A stretch of 64,000 bases of DNA, from contig JAIEOW010000085.1 in assembly GCA_019750095.1 (NCBI GenBank), positions 1 through 64,000 of the forward strand, written 5' to 3'. The notes beneath the pieces were generated by a model, which was not told where the DNA came from, did no database searches, and saw only the letters and a list, made by a program, of their open reading frames with translations. Position numbers and translations under genes: made by a program. This stretch comes from Phycisphaerales bacterium (lineage in GTDB: Bacteria > Planctomycetota > Phycisphaerae > Phycisphaerales > UBA1924). Positions 42,609-51,968 of the stretch are shown in pieces. Numbering within the stretch: position 1 is the first letter of the stretch; each line of letters begins with the position of its first letter.

Positions 42609-43369
42609 CAGCGTGGCTCCGAGCTTTGGCGTTTGGAGTGACTGAGCACCCGCACCGCGCGGAGGACATAGGGCACCGCGCTCCACGCGGTCACCGCGAC
42701 GGTTGCCCACACCAATCCGAGAATGGCGTAGCTGGCAAGCTCACCGGGTCGCCGATCGGTGTCGCCCGGCACGTTCATGAGCACCAGCACCGCCGGCACA
42801 CAGATGGATTGCAGGATCATCTTCCACTTCCCGCTCCACTCGGCGGCAAAGCTCATCCCGCGGCTCTCCACCTCGGCCCGGATTGAGGTCACCAAAAGCT
42901 CGCGCCCGAGGATCACCGCCACCATCCACGCCTGAACGCCCGTGACCGAACCCGTCATGCCCTCGGGCGGCGGCGGGCGATTGGGCAGGTGCAGAATCGC
43001 GTCGCCCGTGTACGTGAACCCCGGCCCGGCGAGAAACACGAACGCGCCGATCACCAGAAACTTGTCGGCGAACGGGTCCATGATCCGCCCGAAGACGGTG
43101 ACGGCGTTCCATCGCCGAGCGAGATAGCCATCCAGCGCGTCGGTGATTGCCGCGACTGTGAAGATTCCGGCGGCGAGCAGCAGCCAGGGATCAAACCCCG
43201 TGCCCATCGCCAGGGGCGATCGCCCATACTTCCAGGGCGTGAGCACGGCGAAAAATGCGATCGCCAGCAGCACCCGGCACCCCGTGAGGATGTTGGGCGC
43301 AGCCCGCTCCCACGGCCCGGCGACGATCACAGGCCGCGCCGGCGACGTTGGCGACGCGTGGGAACTCAT
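42608..43369 (-). CDS. pgsA: CDP-diacylglycerol-glycerol-3-phosphate 3-phosphatidyltransferase
   Basis: A 253-aa membrane enzyme making phosphatidylglycerophosphate. The CDP-alcohol phosphotransferase motif DG-x2-AR-x8-G-x3-D-x3-D is intact in DALDGYLARRWNAVTV then FGRIMDPFADK. Four to six membrane helices are expected. Start at 43369 (MSSHASPT) was preferred over an upstream one. It is coupled to pgpA. A short loop of about 30 residues (HLPNRPPPPEGMTGS) enlarges the protein relative to E. coli PgsA (182 aa). Confidence 0.92.
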   Translation of the reverse strand: MSSHASPTSPARPVIVAGPWERAAPNILTGCRVLLAIAFFAVLTPWKYGRSPLAMGTGFDPWLLLAAGIFTVAAITDALDGYLARRWNAVTVFGRIMDPFADKFLVIGAFVFLAGPGFTYTGDAILHLPNRPPPPEGMTGSVTGVQAWMVAVILGRELLVTSIRAEVESRGMSFAAEWSGKWKMILQSICVPAVLVLMNVPGDTDRRPGELASYAILGLVWATVAVTAWSAVPYVLRAVRVLSHSKRQSSEPR

Positions 43370-43427
43370 GCGCGGGATGGTAGGTCGATCACCGAAGCCG
43401 TCCGCCTTGATCGAACCCGCTCGCGGC

Positions 43428-44447
43428 TCACGGACAGCCAACAAACCAGTCGTTCAGGAAGTCAAAGATGTCCTGAACCTCATGGACCCCGTTGCAGTTG
43501 TAGTCGGCGGTGCGCGGGCAGAAGCTGAGGTTGCAGTCGTTGAACCAGGCGTTGAGGAAGTCGAACAGGTCGATCACATTCACGCCGTCGACGCCGTTGT
43601 AGTTCGGCGGGCAGAGATTGATCGTGTTTCCCAGAAACCCGTTGGTCCACATCATGCTACTCGAGGTGAAAGCGGCGGGAATCGGTACGGGTTGCCAACC
43701 GCCTGCCGTCTTCTGCACCTGAGTAAAAACCGTCGGAGGTTCGCTCACGTGGGCGGTCAGCGTGAGATTCTGAAGAACCGAGGGGTTCGCGAGCGTGTAC
43801 CGGAATCGGTAGAGCTGTACGAAGTTGTTGTTGGAGCCAAAGCTCTGATCGGAAATCGTGGAGTCCAGCGCGACGATCGTTCCGTCGGGAACCACTTGGC
43901 CCGAGCCGTTGAGCGGCGACGAATCGGGAATGCCGTCAAGGTCTTTGTCCAGCGTGTTCAAGAGAAATGTGCCACCGGTCAAGCCGCGCACGCCTGACAA
44001 CTCACCCGCGCAAAGCGTGTTGGTGAAACCGGTTGCCGAGACCGGCGGATTGCTCAAGCCGTTGTTGGACACACTTTGAGCCACGAGTGAACGGCACGGA
44101 TACGCCACGCCGGCCATTCCGCCGCCGGTCGTGCTGGTCGTCGGGGCTCCTGTGAAGTAGGACTGGTCTGCGTTGTTGATCCGCAGGCGAGCGAACGTGC
44201 CGGCATTCTCGCCCGCCCACGAGAAAAACCTCAAACCGAATGAGGCGATTCCGATGGGGCCAGTTGCCCCGACGACGCGGGCCTCAATCACGAAGTCGAG
44301 AGTCACATCCGATGAGCTAGCGAAAGAGGATTGTCCCGTCATCTCCCGCAACCGGAACTCAACGGTTTGGCCAGCGGCCATACTTCCGGCCAAAACGCCC
44401 GCGCTCGCCGCGAGAGCCGACAGCTTTAACCCGTTGCGCATCGCCAA
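43428..44447 (-). CDS. Secreted protein with GC-type dockerin-like tail
   Basis: A 339-aa exported protein. Signal peptide about 1-26 (LSALAASAGVLAGSMAAGQ). The middle is a beta-rich domain of unknown role (VTLDFVIEARVVG, FGLRFFSWAGENAGTFARL, split). The tail has two dockerin-like motifs (NVIDLFDFLNAWF and EVQDIFDFLNDWF), each preceded by an Asn/Asp/Gly loop (NYNGVDG, DYNCNGV), and ends VGCP. It shares the tail, but not the GACC repeats, with the two proteins at 12602-15643. The first or third codon (both ATG) may be the start. Confidence 0.8.
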   Translation of the reverse strand: MAMRNGLKLSALAASAGVLAGSMAAGQTVEFRLREMTGQSSFASSSDVTLDFVIEARVVGATGPIGIASFGLRFFSWAGENAGTFARLRINNADQSYFTGAPTTSTTGGGMAGVAYPCRSLVAQSVSNNGLSNPPVSATGFTNTLCAGELSGVRGLTGGTFLLNTLDKDLDGIPDSSPLNGSGQVVPDGTIVALDSTISDQSFGSNNNFVQLYRFRYTLANPSVLQNLTLTAHVSEPPTVFTQVQKTAGGWQPVPIPAAFTSSSMMWTNGFLGNTINLCPPNYNGVDGVNVIDLFDFLNAWFNDCNLSFCPRTADYNCNGVHEVQDIFDFLNDWFVGCP

Positions 44448-44545
44448 CCTCCCAATTCGCTCCTAATCCAGTCACGCCCATTATACGAAAATCAAGGGTT
44501 TTCAGTTGCAGTTCTCCCCCGAAGCCCTCAACCACGCTCGCCCAT

Positions 44546-44574
44546 TTGAACACTCTGCAAGCACCCACTATCCT
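44546..44574 (+). promoter_or_regulatory. Candidate promoter of the nuoJKLMN operon
   Basis: TTGAAC at 44546-44551, a 17-bp spacer, and TATCCT at 44569-44574 fit a vegetative promoter well for a GC-rich genome. It would give a leader of about 150 nt before the TTG start of nuoJ. Confidence 0.5.
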
Positions 44575-44729
44575 CAGACCCCTTCAGACCGGCAGGGTCG
44601 GCTGGTCGGGGTGCTTGGCTTCTCCCTTGGGGCGGAAACGCTTCAATCGGATGAATGTTCAGGGCTTGTCTGGATTCTTGGGTGGGTTCGGTGGGATTGG
44701 TTCTGGGGGCGGGGTTCAGGAGTCCTGAT

Positions 44730-45815
44730 TTGGACGCTCTCGTCAGCCCGATTCTCCTCTTCGGCGGGTGCGTGCTGGGGGCCATCGGCGTGGCCATGTC
44801 CTTGCCGCGCAAGGGTTTGAACCCACAGGTCATCGGTGCGCTCATCGCCGCGCTCGCGGGCGGGGTGTTGCTGATCGGCCTGGGTGTCAAGGCCGGGCCG
44901 AGCAACCTGCCCAACATCAACTTTTACCTGTTCTCGCTCATCGCCCTCGGGGCCTCGCTGCGGGTCATTACGCATCCGCGGCCGGTGTACGCGGCGTTGT
45001 ACTTCATCCTGACCATTCTGGCTTCTGCAGGGTTGTACGTCCTGCTTGGGGCCGAGTTCATGGCGTTTGCGCTGGTGATTGTGTATGCCGGTGCGATTCT
45101 GATCACCTATTTGTTCGTGATCATGCTGGCCACCGAATCGCCCACGGCGGATCAGGTGGAAGCGCTTTCCGGTTATGACCGGTATGCCCGTGAGCCGGTG
45201 CTCGCGTCGTTTGTCGGGTTCCTCCTGGTCGCCGGTCTGAGCGTGATGATGGCCGGGGGCGTGAGCACGCTTCCGGAAACCAGCAACTATGCCGGGGCGC
45301 AGAATCTGAACGCCCTCCCGAAGAAGGTTGAGACGGCTCTGCGTGAGGCCAAACTGCTGGATGCGAATGAGGAGATTTCTCGCGACAAGTCTGGCGAGTA
45401 TCTGATCGACCTCTCCCCAGTGACCGGTGGTCCTGGAACGGTCACCATCGCGTTTGGTCAGGACCGGACGCGCGTGTTGAGCACCGATCACCCGGATTGG
45501 CCCAAGGATCTGCGGCTGACGAACGTCGAAGGGGTTGCGTTCGCGCTCTTGCGCGATCATCCGGGGTCGATCGAGGTTGCGGGCGTGGTGCTGCTGATGG
45601 CGATGCTGGGCGCGGTGGTGCTGGCTCGCAAGAAGGTTGAGCTGGATGAGAAGGCGAAACTGGCCGCCGAGCGGCGTTCGCTGGGCGATGAGTTCTCGCC
45701 CGAGAACAGCCCGCTGATGGGCCCGGCGGTGCCGGGAAGCCCGACGGTGCGCGAGGCGCCAACGCGATCGCTGGGTGAAGCGCCGGCAACGGTCGGAACC
45801 GGAGGTGCGGCGTGA
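44730..45815 (+). CDS. nuoJ: NADH-quinone oxidoreductase subunit J
   Basis: A 361-aa membrane subunit of complex I; usual NuoJ is about 160-200 aa. The front half is standard (FYLFSLIALGASLRVITHPR, AALYFILTILASAGLYVLLG split, FVIVYAGAI-type block). An insertion of about 90 residues follows the fourth helix before the last helix (SIEVAGVVLLMAMLGAVVLA), and a Pro/Thr-rich tail ends the protein. The start is TTG at 44730, supported by CAGGAG at 44717-44722. No nuoA-I genes are upstream. Confidence 0.9.
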   Translation: MDALVSPILLFGGCVLGAIGVAMSLPRKGLNPQVIGALIAALAGGVLLIGLGVKAGPSNLPNINFYLFSLIALGASLRVITHPRPVYAALYFILTILASAGLYVLLGAEFMAFALVIVYAGAILITYLFVIMLATESPTADQVEALSGYDRYAREPVLASFVGFLLVAGLSVMMAGGVSTLPETSNYAGAQNLNALPKKVETALREAKLLDANEEISRDKSGEYLIDLSPVTGGPGTVTIAFGQDRTRVLSTDHPDWPKDLRLTNVEGVAFALLRDHPGSIEVAGVVLLMAMLGAVVLARKKVELDEKAKLAAERRSLGDEFSPENSPLMGPAVPGSPTVREAPTRSLGEAPATVGTGGAA

Positions 45816-46168
45816 TCGATGTGCTTTTGACACTGGCCAGTGGGCCGACGCCGGGGCCGATGGCTCAGGCGACGCTGTTTCACTATCTGATCGTGTCGGC
45901 GCTGATGTTCGGCATCGGGCTGATCGGCTTTCTGACGCGGCGGAACCTGATCATCATGTTCCTGTGCACGGAGCTGATGTTTCAGGCGGCGGGGCTGTCG
46001 CTGATCGCGTTCAGCCGATTTCATCTGAACCACACGGGCGAGACGTTCGTGATCTTTGTGCTCACCATCGCGGCGGCCGAGGCGGCCTTGGCGCTCGCGC
46101 TGGTGGTGTTGTTGTTCCGTCGTCAAGAGACGCTGGATGCGGGCGTGTGGTCGCAGCTTCGCGGGTAA
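45812..46168 (+). CDS. nuoK: NADH-quinone oxidoreductase subunit K
   Basis: A 118-aa subunit with three helices and the conserved acidic residues in MFLCTELMFQAAGL and FVLTIAAAEAALALAL, part of the proton path. The start is GTG at 45812, overlapping the nuoJ stop by four bases (GTGA). Slightly longer than E. coli NuoK (100 aa) at the N terminus. Confidence 0.95.
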   Translation: MIDVLLTLASGPTPGPMAQATLFHYLIVSALMFGIGLIGFLTRRNLIIMFLCTELMFQAAGLSLIAFSRFHLNHTGETFVIFVLTIAAAEAALALALVVLLFRRQETLDAGVWSQLRG

Positions 46169-46220
46169 GCCGCGGCGACGTCGGATCGATGTCTGAAGAG
46201 TCCACCAAACCGAGAACCCT

Positions 46221-48587
46221 GTGACGGACCTGATCAATCAACTTCCGCTGGTGCTGGGTATGGCCGGCGATGCGGCGCACGCCTCGGGGGGCCACGCGGC
46301 CGGGGCGCATGCCGGCCCGGTCGCTGGGCAGCTGCCGAGTTGGGTGCTGGCGATGCCGTTCCTGCCGCTCTTGGCCTGCGTGCTCTGCGGGCTGTGCGCG
46401 GTGTTCAAGGTGCGCACCAAGCTGCCGGCGGTGATCACCGTGGTGTCGCTCGCCGCGGCGTTTGTCGTCGCGCTGCTGGCGTATCAGGCGACGATGTCCG
46501 GCGGAGCGGGCGCGGGGCAGTATGCGGTGGTTAAGGCGTGGGACTGGATCAACTTCCAGTTCGGCTCGCAGAGCACCCAGAGCGTGGTTGCGAACTTCGC
46601 GTTTTACATCGATGCGCTCACGTGCCTGTGGATGCTGTTTGTCTGCGGCCTGGGTGCGGTCATCGCGCTCTATGCCAGCGAGTACATGAGCCACGACGTC
46701 GGGCCTGGGTACACCCGCTTCTTCGTGGCGTTCAACCTGTTTGTGTTCAGCATGGCCTGCCTGGTCATGGGCGACAACCTGCTGCTGCTCTTCCTCGGGT
46801 GGGAGGGCGTGGGGCTGTGCTCGTATCTGCTGATTGGATATTTCTACACCAAGCCCGCGGCGGTCGCCGCGGGAAAGAAGGCGTTCATCGTCAACCGCAT
46901 CGGCGACGTCGGGTTGTCGATGGGCATCATGGCGACGTTCGTGGTCTTTGGAACGGTGGAGTACACCAAGCTGTTTGAACTGATCGCCGCGGGCAAGACC
47001 GGGGCGGGTCAGGATCTGGCGACGCACTGGTCGGTGTGGGTGATTCCCGCGCTGCTCACCGTGGGCGCGTTCGGCAAGTCGGCGCAGCTCTTCTTCTATG
47101 TCTGGCTTCCGGACGCGATGGAAGGGCCGACGCCGGTGTCGGCGCTGATCCACGCCGCGACGATGGTGACGGCGGGCGTGTTCCTGATCGCTCGGGTGTA
47201 TCCGCTCTACACCGCCGACCCGTCGTTGACGGTGCTGACGGTGGTGGCCTGGGCTGGGGCGATCACCGCATTGTGGGCGGCGACGATCGAGATGGCGATC
47301 TTCGACATCAAGCGCGTCATGGGGTATTCGACCATTTCGCAGCTCGGGTTCATGTTTGCCGGGCTTGGGCTGCTCACGCCGGTCGGAGCCGCGTTCCACA
47401 CGTTCACCCACGCGTTCTTCAAGGCGACGCTGTTCCTGGGCGTCGGAGCCGTGATGCACGGCTTCGGCGGTCAGCTCGATCTTCGCCGCATGTCGGGCGT
47501 GATGTGGATGAAGGGTTTCGGGCTGGTCGGCATCGCGATGCTGATCGGGTCGATCAACCTCTCTGGCGTGCCGTTCACGGCGGGGTATTTCTCCAAGGAC
47601 ATGATCCTGGCCGCCGGGTTTGCCACGCCGGGGACGATGATCGGCGGGGCGCAGTGGGTGGGGTGGATTCTGCTGCTGACCGCCGGGATGACGGCGTACT
47701 ACACCTTCCGCACGTATCTCCGCGTGTATGTCGGGCCCAAGGAGTTTGTGCCGGGTGATGATCCGGACCTTGTGGACATGGGCCGTCACCCCAAGGGCAC
47801 GACTCTGGATGAACATCACGCGCACCATGGCCATGGCCACGGACATGGGCACGGTCACGATCATGGCCACAGCCATGGCGGCGTGGCTGATCGCCGACTG
47901 GCTCACCGCCAGGACTTTGATCCCACGACTGAAGAGTTTGATCCGCATCCGCCCGGCCTCGCCATGAAGGCGGCGATCGCCATCGTCATGGTGCTGTCGG
48001 TGCTCGCCGCGGGGTTGTACTTCTACAAGGGGCTCCCCGGCGGCGAACACGGCGGGTGGGTGGGCGGTGTGGTGCACGCCTCGCAGGTCAGCGGCTCTCA
48101 GGCGGTGGTCGACAAGGCCCACGGCGGGACGTTCTTCGGGCAGGACCCGCACAAGGTCATGTACTACGTCTCGGCGCTGATTGGATTCATCGGCATTCTG
48201 ATCGCCGCGTTTCTGCACGGGCCCAAGGGCTGGCAGGGTTTGTTCATCGGCAATCGCCAGAAGTGCGACGTGGCTCCCCGCGCCGATCGGCTGGCGAATC
48301 TGTTCGGGCCGCTGACGAAGCTCGCGCGGAACAAGTACTACGTGGATGAGATCTACGACGCGCTGATCGTCAAGCAGCTGTGGCTGACCTCGCACATTCT
48401 GCACTGGTTCGACAAGTGGCTCGTGGATGGGCTGGTGAATCTGTTCGGCCTGATGCCCCGCGGCGCGGGCAGCATCGCCCGCAAGCAGCAGACTGGCGTG
48501 CTCCACGAGTATGCCCTGCGGATGGCCCTGGGCGTGGCACTGGTGCTGGCGATCGTGATCGTTGTGAAGGTTGGGGGGGTGCGCTGA
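46221..48587 (+). CDS. nuoL: NADH-quinone oxidoreductase subunit L with His-rich loop
   Basis: A 788-aa antiporter-like proton-pumping subunit; E. coli NuoL has 613 aa. Core blocks are clear: LLLFLGWEGVGLCSYLLIG, KSAQLFFYVWLPDAMEGPTP, SALIHAATMVTAGVFLIAR and SKDMILAAGF. Between late helices a cytoplasmic or periplasmic loop near residues 530-555 contains 12 His in about 24 residues (HHGHGHGHGHGHDHGHSH). The C-terminal lateral helix region follows. The start is GTG at 46221. The subunit sits at the far end of the membrane arm. Confidence 0.95.
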   Translation: MTDLINQLPLVLGMAGDAAHASGGHAAGAHAGPVAGQLPSWVLAMPFLPLLACVLCGLCAVFKVRTKLPAVITVVSLAAAFVVALLAYQATMSGGAGAGQYAVVKAWDWINFQFGSQSTQSVVANFAFYIDALTCLWMLFVCGLGAVIALYASEYMSHDVGPGYTRFFVAFNLFVFSMACLVMGDNLLLLFLGWEGVGLCSYLLIGYFYTKPAAVAAGKKAFIVNRIGDVGLSMGIMATFVVFGTVEYTKLFELIAAGKTGAGQDLATHWSVWVIPALLTVGAFGKSAQLFFYVWLPDAMEGPTPVSALIHAATMVTAGVFLIARVYPLYTADPSLTVLTVVAWAGAITALWAATIEMAIFDIKRVMGYSTISQLGFMFAGLGLLTPVGAAFHTFTHAFFKATLFLGVGAVMHGFGGQLDLRRMSGVMWMKGFGLVGIAMLIGSINLSGVPFTAGYFSKDMILAAGFATPGTMIGGAQWVGWILLLTAGMTAYYTFRTYLRVYVGPKEFVPGDDPDLVDMGRHPKGTTLDEHHAHHGHGHGHGHGHDHGHSHGGVADRRLAHRQDFDPTTEEFDPHPPGLAMKAAIAIVMVLSVLAAGLYFYKGLPGGEHGGWVGGVVHASQVSGSQAVVDKAHGGTFFGQDPHKVMYYVSALIGFIGILIAAFLHGPKGWQGLFIGNRQKCDVAPRADRLANLFGPLTKLARNKYYVDEIYDALIVKQLWLTSHILHWFDKWLVDGLVNLFGLMPRGAGSIARKQQTGVLHEYALRMALGVALVLAIVIVVKVGGVR

Positions 48588-48588
48588 T

Positions 48589-50355
48589 ATGCCCGATCTC
48601 CTGGAATATGCAGGGCTGATCCTTCCGATCGGCATCATTTTGCCCCTGGTGTTCGCCGCGCTCGTGGCGATCACGCCTCGGGGCAAGAACGACCTCGTTC
48701 GTGCGCTCGCGCTTGTGGGCACGATGCTCCCGATCGCGTGGTACATCCCGCTGGCGAGCGCGTTTGACTGGAGCAATGGCTCTGCGACGCACTTTGCGGC
48801 CAAGTACCAGTGGTTCACACCGCTGGGGCTCACCGCGAGCTTTGGCGCCGATGTGATCACCATGCTGCTGCTTGGGCTCACGGTGCTGCTTGGGCCGATC
48901 TGCGTGCTGGCGTCGTACAGCGCGATTACCGAGCGCGTGCGGACGTACTACAGCTGGCTGTTGATCCTTCAGGCCGCGATGACCGGCGTGTTCGTCGCCC
49001 GCGACCTGATGATGTTCTATGTGTTCTTTGAGTTCACGCTCGTGCCGCTGTACATCCTGATCAACCTGTTCGGCTCGACCAATCGCAAGGCCGCGGCGAC
49101 CAAGTTCTTTCTGTACACGTTCACGGGCTCGATCATCACCCTCGCGGGCCTGATCTACATCGCATGGCAACACAAGATTGCTCGCGGGGCGTGGTCGTTT
49201 GATTTCAATCAGCTCCGCGATCTGGCCCGCGGGCTGAGCTTTGAGCAGCAGAAATGGCTCTTCTGGGCCATGCTCGCCGGGTTTGCGATCAAGGTGCCGC
49301 TGTTTCCGGTGCACACGTGGCTGCCGCTCGCGCACACCGAGGCGCCGACGGCCGGGTCGGTCATCCTCGCCGGCGTGCTGCTGAAGCTGGGCACGTATGG
49401 CATCTACCGGTTCGTGATCGACTTCCTCCCCGCGGCGAGCACCTATTTCGCGCCCACGCTCGCGGTGCTCAGCATCATCGGCATTCTGTATGCCGGGCTG
49501 ATCTGCTGGGTGCAGACCGACGTCAAGAAGCTGGTCGCGTATTCGTCGGTCAGCCACCTTGGCTATTGCGTGCTGGGGCTCTTTGCGCTCAACAGCGTGG
49601 GGCTGACCGGCAGCGTGCTGTACATGATCAACCACGGTCTGTCGACCGGCGCGCTCTTCCTCCTGATCGGCTTCATGTATGAGCGCTATCACACCCGCTC
49701 GCTCAAAGAAGTCGGCGGGCTGGCCAAGGTCATGCCGATCTGGGCGAGCTTCATGGTCTTCTTCACCATGGCGAGCGTGGGCTTGCCGGGGCTCAATGGG
49801 TTTATCAGCGAGATCATGTGCCTGCTGGGCACGTTCCAGGCCAGCGGCCTGCACTGGGGCATGGGCGATGGACGCGTGCTGCCGGGCGCAACGTGGGGCG
49901 AACTCGGACCTTGGTACGCGTTTGCCGCGGGCCTTGGCGTGATCGTCACCGCGATGTATCTGCTCATCATGCTCGGCAAGATCGTCTGGGGCCCGCTCAA
50001 GGAGCCCGCTGGGCATGACCATGGTCATGGCCACGGCGATCACGGCCACGATGATCATGGTGGCCATGCCAAGCTCTCCAAGGACCTGAACGCTCGCGAG
50101 ATCGGCGTGCTGATGCCGCTGGCGGTGCTCTGTCTGGTGCTCGGCCTGTTCCCGCAACCGCTTCTGCGGGCTCTTGAAGGACCGACCCGTGAGATGGCGC
50201 GCAACATCGATCGCTTCGGTCGGCAACAGTTGCCCAGTGACGACCCGCGACTACAGACCCCGAGCGCGCCCGTGACCGCACAGGCCGCGATCGCACCTGG
50301 TGCATCGATCACTCCACCCGCGCCCGCCGCGACGGTGGGCGGGGAGGGCCGCTGA
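48589..50355 (+). CDS. nuoM: NADH-quinone oxidoreductase subunit M with His-rich loop
   Basis: A 588-aa proton-pumping subunit (E. coli 509 aa). Signature blocks: MMFYVFFEFTLVPLYILI, KVPLFPVHTWLPLAHTEAPT, GSVILAGVLLKLGTYGIYRF split core, VAYSSVSHLGYCVLGLFA. Near residues 474-495 a His-rich stretch (GHDHGHGHGDHGHDDHGGH) lies before the last helix. The ATG is 1 nt after the nuoL stop; its own stop overlaps the nuoN ATG. Confidence 0.96.
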   Translation: MPDLLEYAGLILPIGIILPLVFAALVAITPRGKNDLVRALALVGTMLPIAWYIPLASAFDWSNGSATHFAAKYQWFTPLGLTASFGADVITMLLLGLTVLLGPICVLASYSAITERVRTYYSWLLILQAAMTGVFVARDLMMFYVFFEFTLVPLYILINLFGSTNRKAAATKFFLYTFTGSIITLAGLIYIAWQHKIARGAWSFDFNQLRDLARGLSFEQQKWLFWAMLAGFAIKVPLFPVHTWLPLAHTEAPTAGSVILAGVLLKLGTYGIYRFVIDFLPAASTYFAPTLAVLSIIGILYAGLICWVQTDVKKLVAYSSVSHLGYCVLGLFALNSVGLTGSVLYMINHGLSTGALFLLIGFMYERYHTRSLKEVGGLAKVMPIWASFMVFFTMASVGLPGLNGFISEIMCLLGTFQASGLHWGMGDGRVLPGATWGELGPWYAFAAGLGVIVTAMYLLIMLGKIVWGPLKEPAGHDHGHGHGDHGHDDHGGHAKLSKDLNAREIGVLMPLAVLCLVLGLFPQPLLRALEGPTREMARNIDRFGRQQLPSDDPRLQTPSAPVTAQAAIAPGASITPPAPAATVGGEGR

Positions 50356-51953
50356 TGGAAAGTATGCTCACACTGCTTTGGCCCGAGATTGCTCTGTTCA
50401 TCACCACCTGCGTGGTGATGATCCTGGGCCAATCCAAGTTCAAGGACACCCGCGACCTCTGCCCCGGACTCGCGGCGATCGGCCTGATCGTCAGCGGTTT
50501 CCTGGCGTGGTACTTCCGCGGCGTGACAAGCGATGCGGTGCTGCCGCATCTGCCGTACTACGGCAAACTGGTCATCTGCGGCGTGGGGCTGATGCTGCTG
50601 ATGCTTGTCGCGGGCTCGGCGGATCGCGAGCTGGAGGCCGATGCCGCCAAGGGCAAGCCCTTTGAACCCATCCGTTCGACACGCGGCGAGTTCTATTCGT
50701 TCGTGCTGTTCTCGCTCACCGGGCTGATGCTCTGCACCTCGGCGAACGACCTCATCCTGCTCTTCCTCGCGCTCGAGCTCACATCGCTGCCCACGTATGT
50801 GATGGTCAGCATCTCGACCAACCGCAATCGGAGCATGGAGGCGGGGGTCAAGTACTTCTTCCTCGGTGCGCTCGGGGCCGCGATCTTCCTGTACGGCTTT
50901 GCGATGATCTATGGCGGCACGGGCACGACAAACTTCGAGGACATCAGCCGCACTGTGGCGGCTCAGGCGGCGGGCGGCGGGATCAATCCGCTGGTGATCC
51001 TGGGTGTGGTGCTGTCGCTCGTCGGTCTTGGGTTCAAGATCGCGTCGGTGCCGATGCACTTCTACACGCCCGATGTGTATCAGGGGTCCTCGTCGTCGGT
51101 CGCCGGTTTCCTGGCCTTTGTGCCCAAGGCGGCAGGGTTCTTTGCGATTCTGTCGATATGCGGGCTCGTGGGGTGGAGCCACGGGGTCACGGAGCAGTCG
51201 CTGCCCGAGGGGCCGCGGGTGCTGCTGTGGGTCGTCGCCGCACTGACCATGACGCTGGGCAATGTGCTGGCGATCATGCAGCGCTCGGTCAAGCGGATCC
51301 TGGCCTATTCGTCGATCGCACACTCGGGATACATGCTGGTCGGCGTGATCGCCGGGCCGGGGCCGAGCGGTGCGGACTTTGAGCGCAACGGGATCGCGGC
51401 GGTGCTGTTCTACCTCGTGAGCTATGGCGTGATGACCATCGGCGCGTTTGCGGTGCTCGCGTGCCTTGAGAAGAAGCGTTCCGACGGATCGCTGGATGAG
51501 GTCGACGATATCGATGATCTGCGCGGCTTGGCGCGGACGCGCCCGGTGCTCGGATGGACGATGGTCCTGTCGAGCATGGGGCTGCTCGGGCTTCCGCCGC
51601 TGCTTGGGTTCCTTGGCAAGCTGCCGCTGTTCACCGCCGGGATCGGCGCCAAGGAGATCATCCTGGTGCTGGTCTTGGGCATCAACAGCGCGATCGCGGC
51701 GTACTACTACCTGCGACTGGCGTACACGTGCTTCATCGAATCGCCCGAGACCACGCCCAACGCGCCAAAGGTGGTCGAGGCGCCGTTCGCGGCTCGCCGC
51801 TGGGCGGGAGTCATCTCGATGCTCTGCGTCGTCGGGCTCGCGGTCTTTGGATCGTGGCTGGGCAACCTTGCCGAGATCGGCGCGACGTATCGCCCGCCGA
51901 AGTACGTTCAGCCCGCAGCCGCCGTGGTGCCTGTTTCGGCTCCGACGCCCTGA
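50355..51953 (+). CDS. nuoN: NADH-quinone oxidoreductase subunit N
   Basis: A 532-aa proton-pumping subunit (ALELTSLPTYVMVSI, EAGVKYFFLGALGAAIFLYG split, KIASVPMHFYTPDVYQGSSS, RILAYSSIAHSGYMLVG). The TGATG overlap with nuoM implies coupled translation. It ends the operon; the stop lies only 15 bp from the convergent ppk2 stop. Confidence 0.96.
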   Translation: MESMLTLLWPEIALFITTCVVMILGQSKFKDTRDLCPGLAAIGLIVSGFLAWYFRGVTSDAVLPHLPYYGKLVICGVGLMLLMLVAGSADRELEADAAKGKPFEPIRSTRGEFYSFVLFSLTGLMLCTSANDLILLFLALELTSLPTYVMVSISTNRNRSMEAGVKYFFLGALGAAIFLYGFAMIYGGTGTTNFEDISRTVAAQAAGGGINPLVILGVVLSLVGLGFKIASVPMHFYTPDVYQGSSSSVAGFLAFVPKAAGFFAILSICGLVGWSHGVTEQSLPEGPRVLLWVVAALTMTLGNVLAIMQRSVKRILAYSSIAHSGYMLVGVIAGPGPSGADFERNGIAAVLFYLVSYGVMTIGAFAVLACLEKKRSDGSLDEVDDIDDLRGLARTRPVLGWTMVLSSMGLLGLPPLLGFLGKLPLFTAGIGAKEIILVLVLGINSAIAAYYYLRLAYTCFIESPETTPNAPKVVEAPFAARRWAGVISMLCVVGLAVFGSWLGNLAEIGATYRPPKYVQPAAAVVPVSAPTP

Positions 51954-51968
51954 TCGCCGGCGCGTCGG

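Noticed and set aside
46062-48881. Open frame of 939 codons on the minus strand over nuoL
   Set aside because: It is antisense to a well-supported complex I gene, is rich in His/Arg/Asp from the opposite strand's codon pattern and has no domain. High-GC genes commonly give such shadows.
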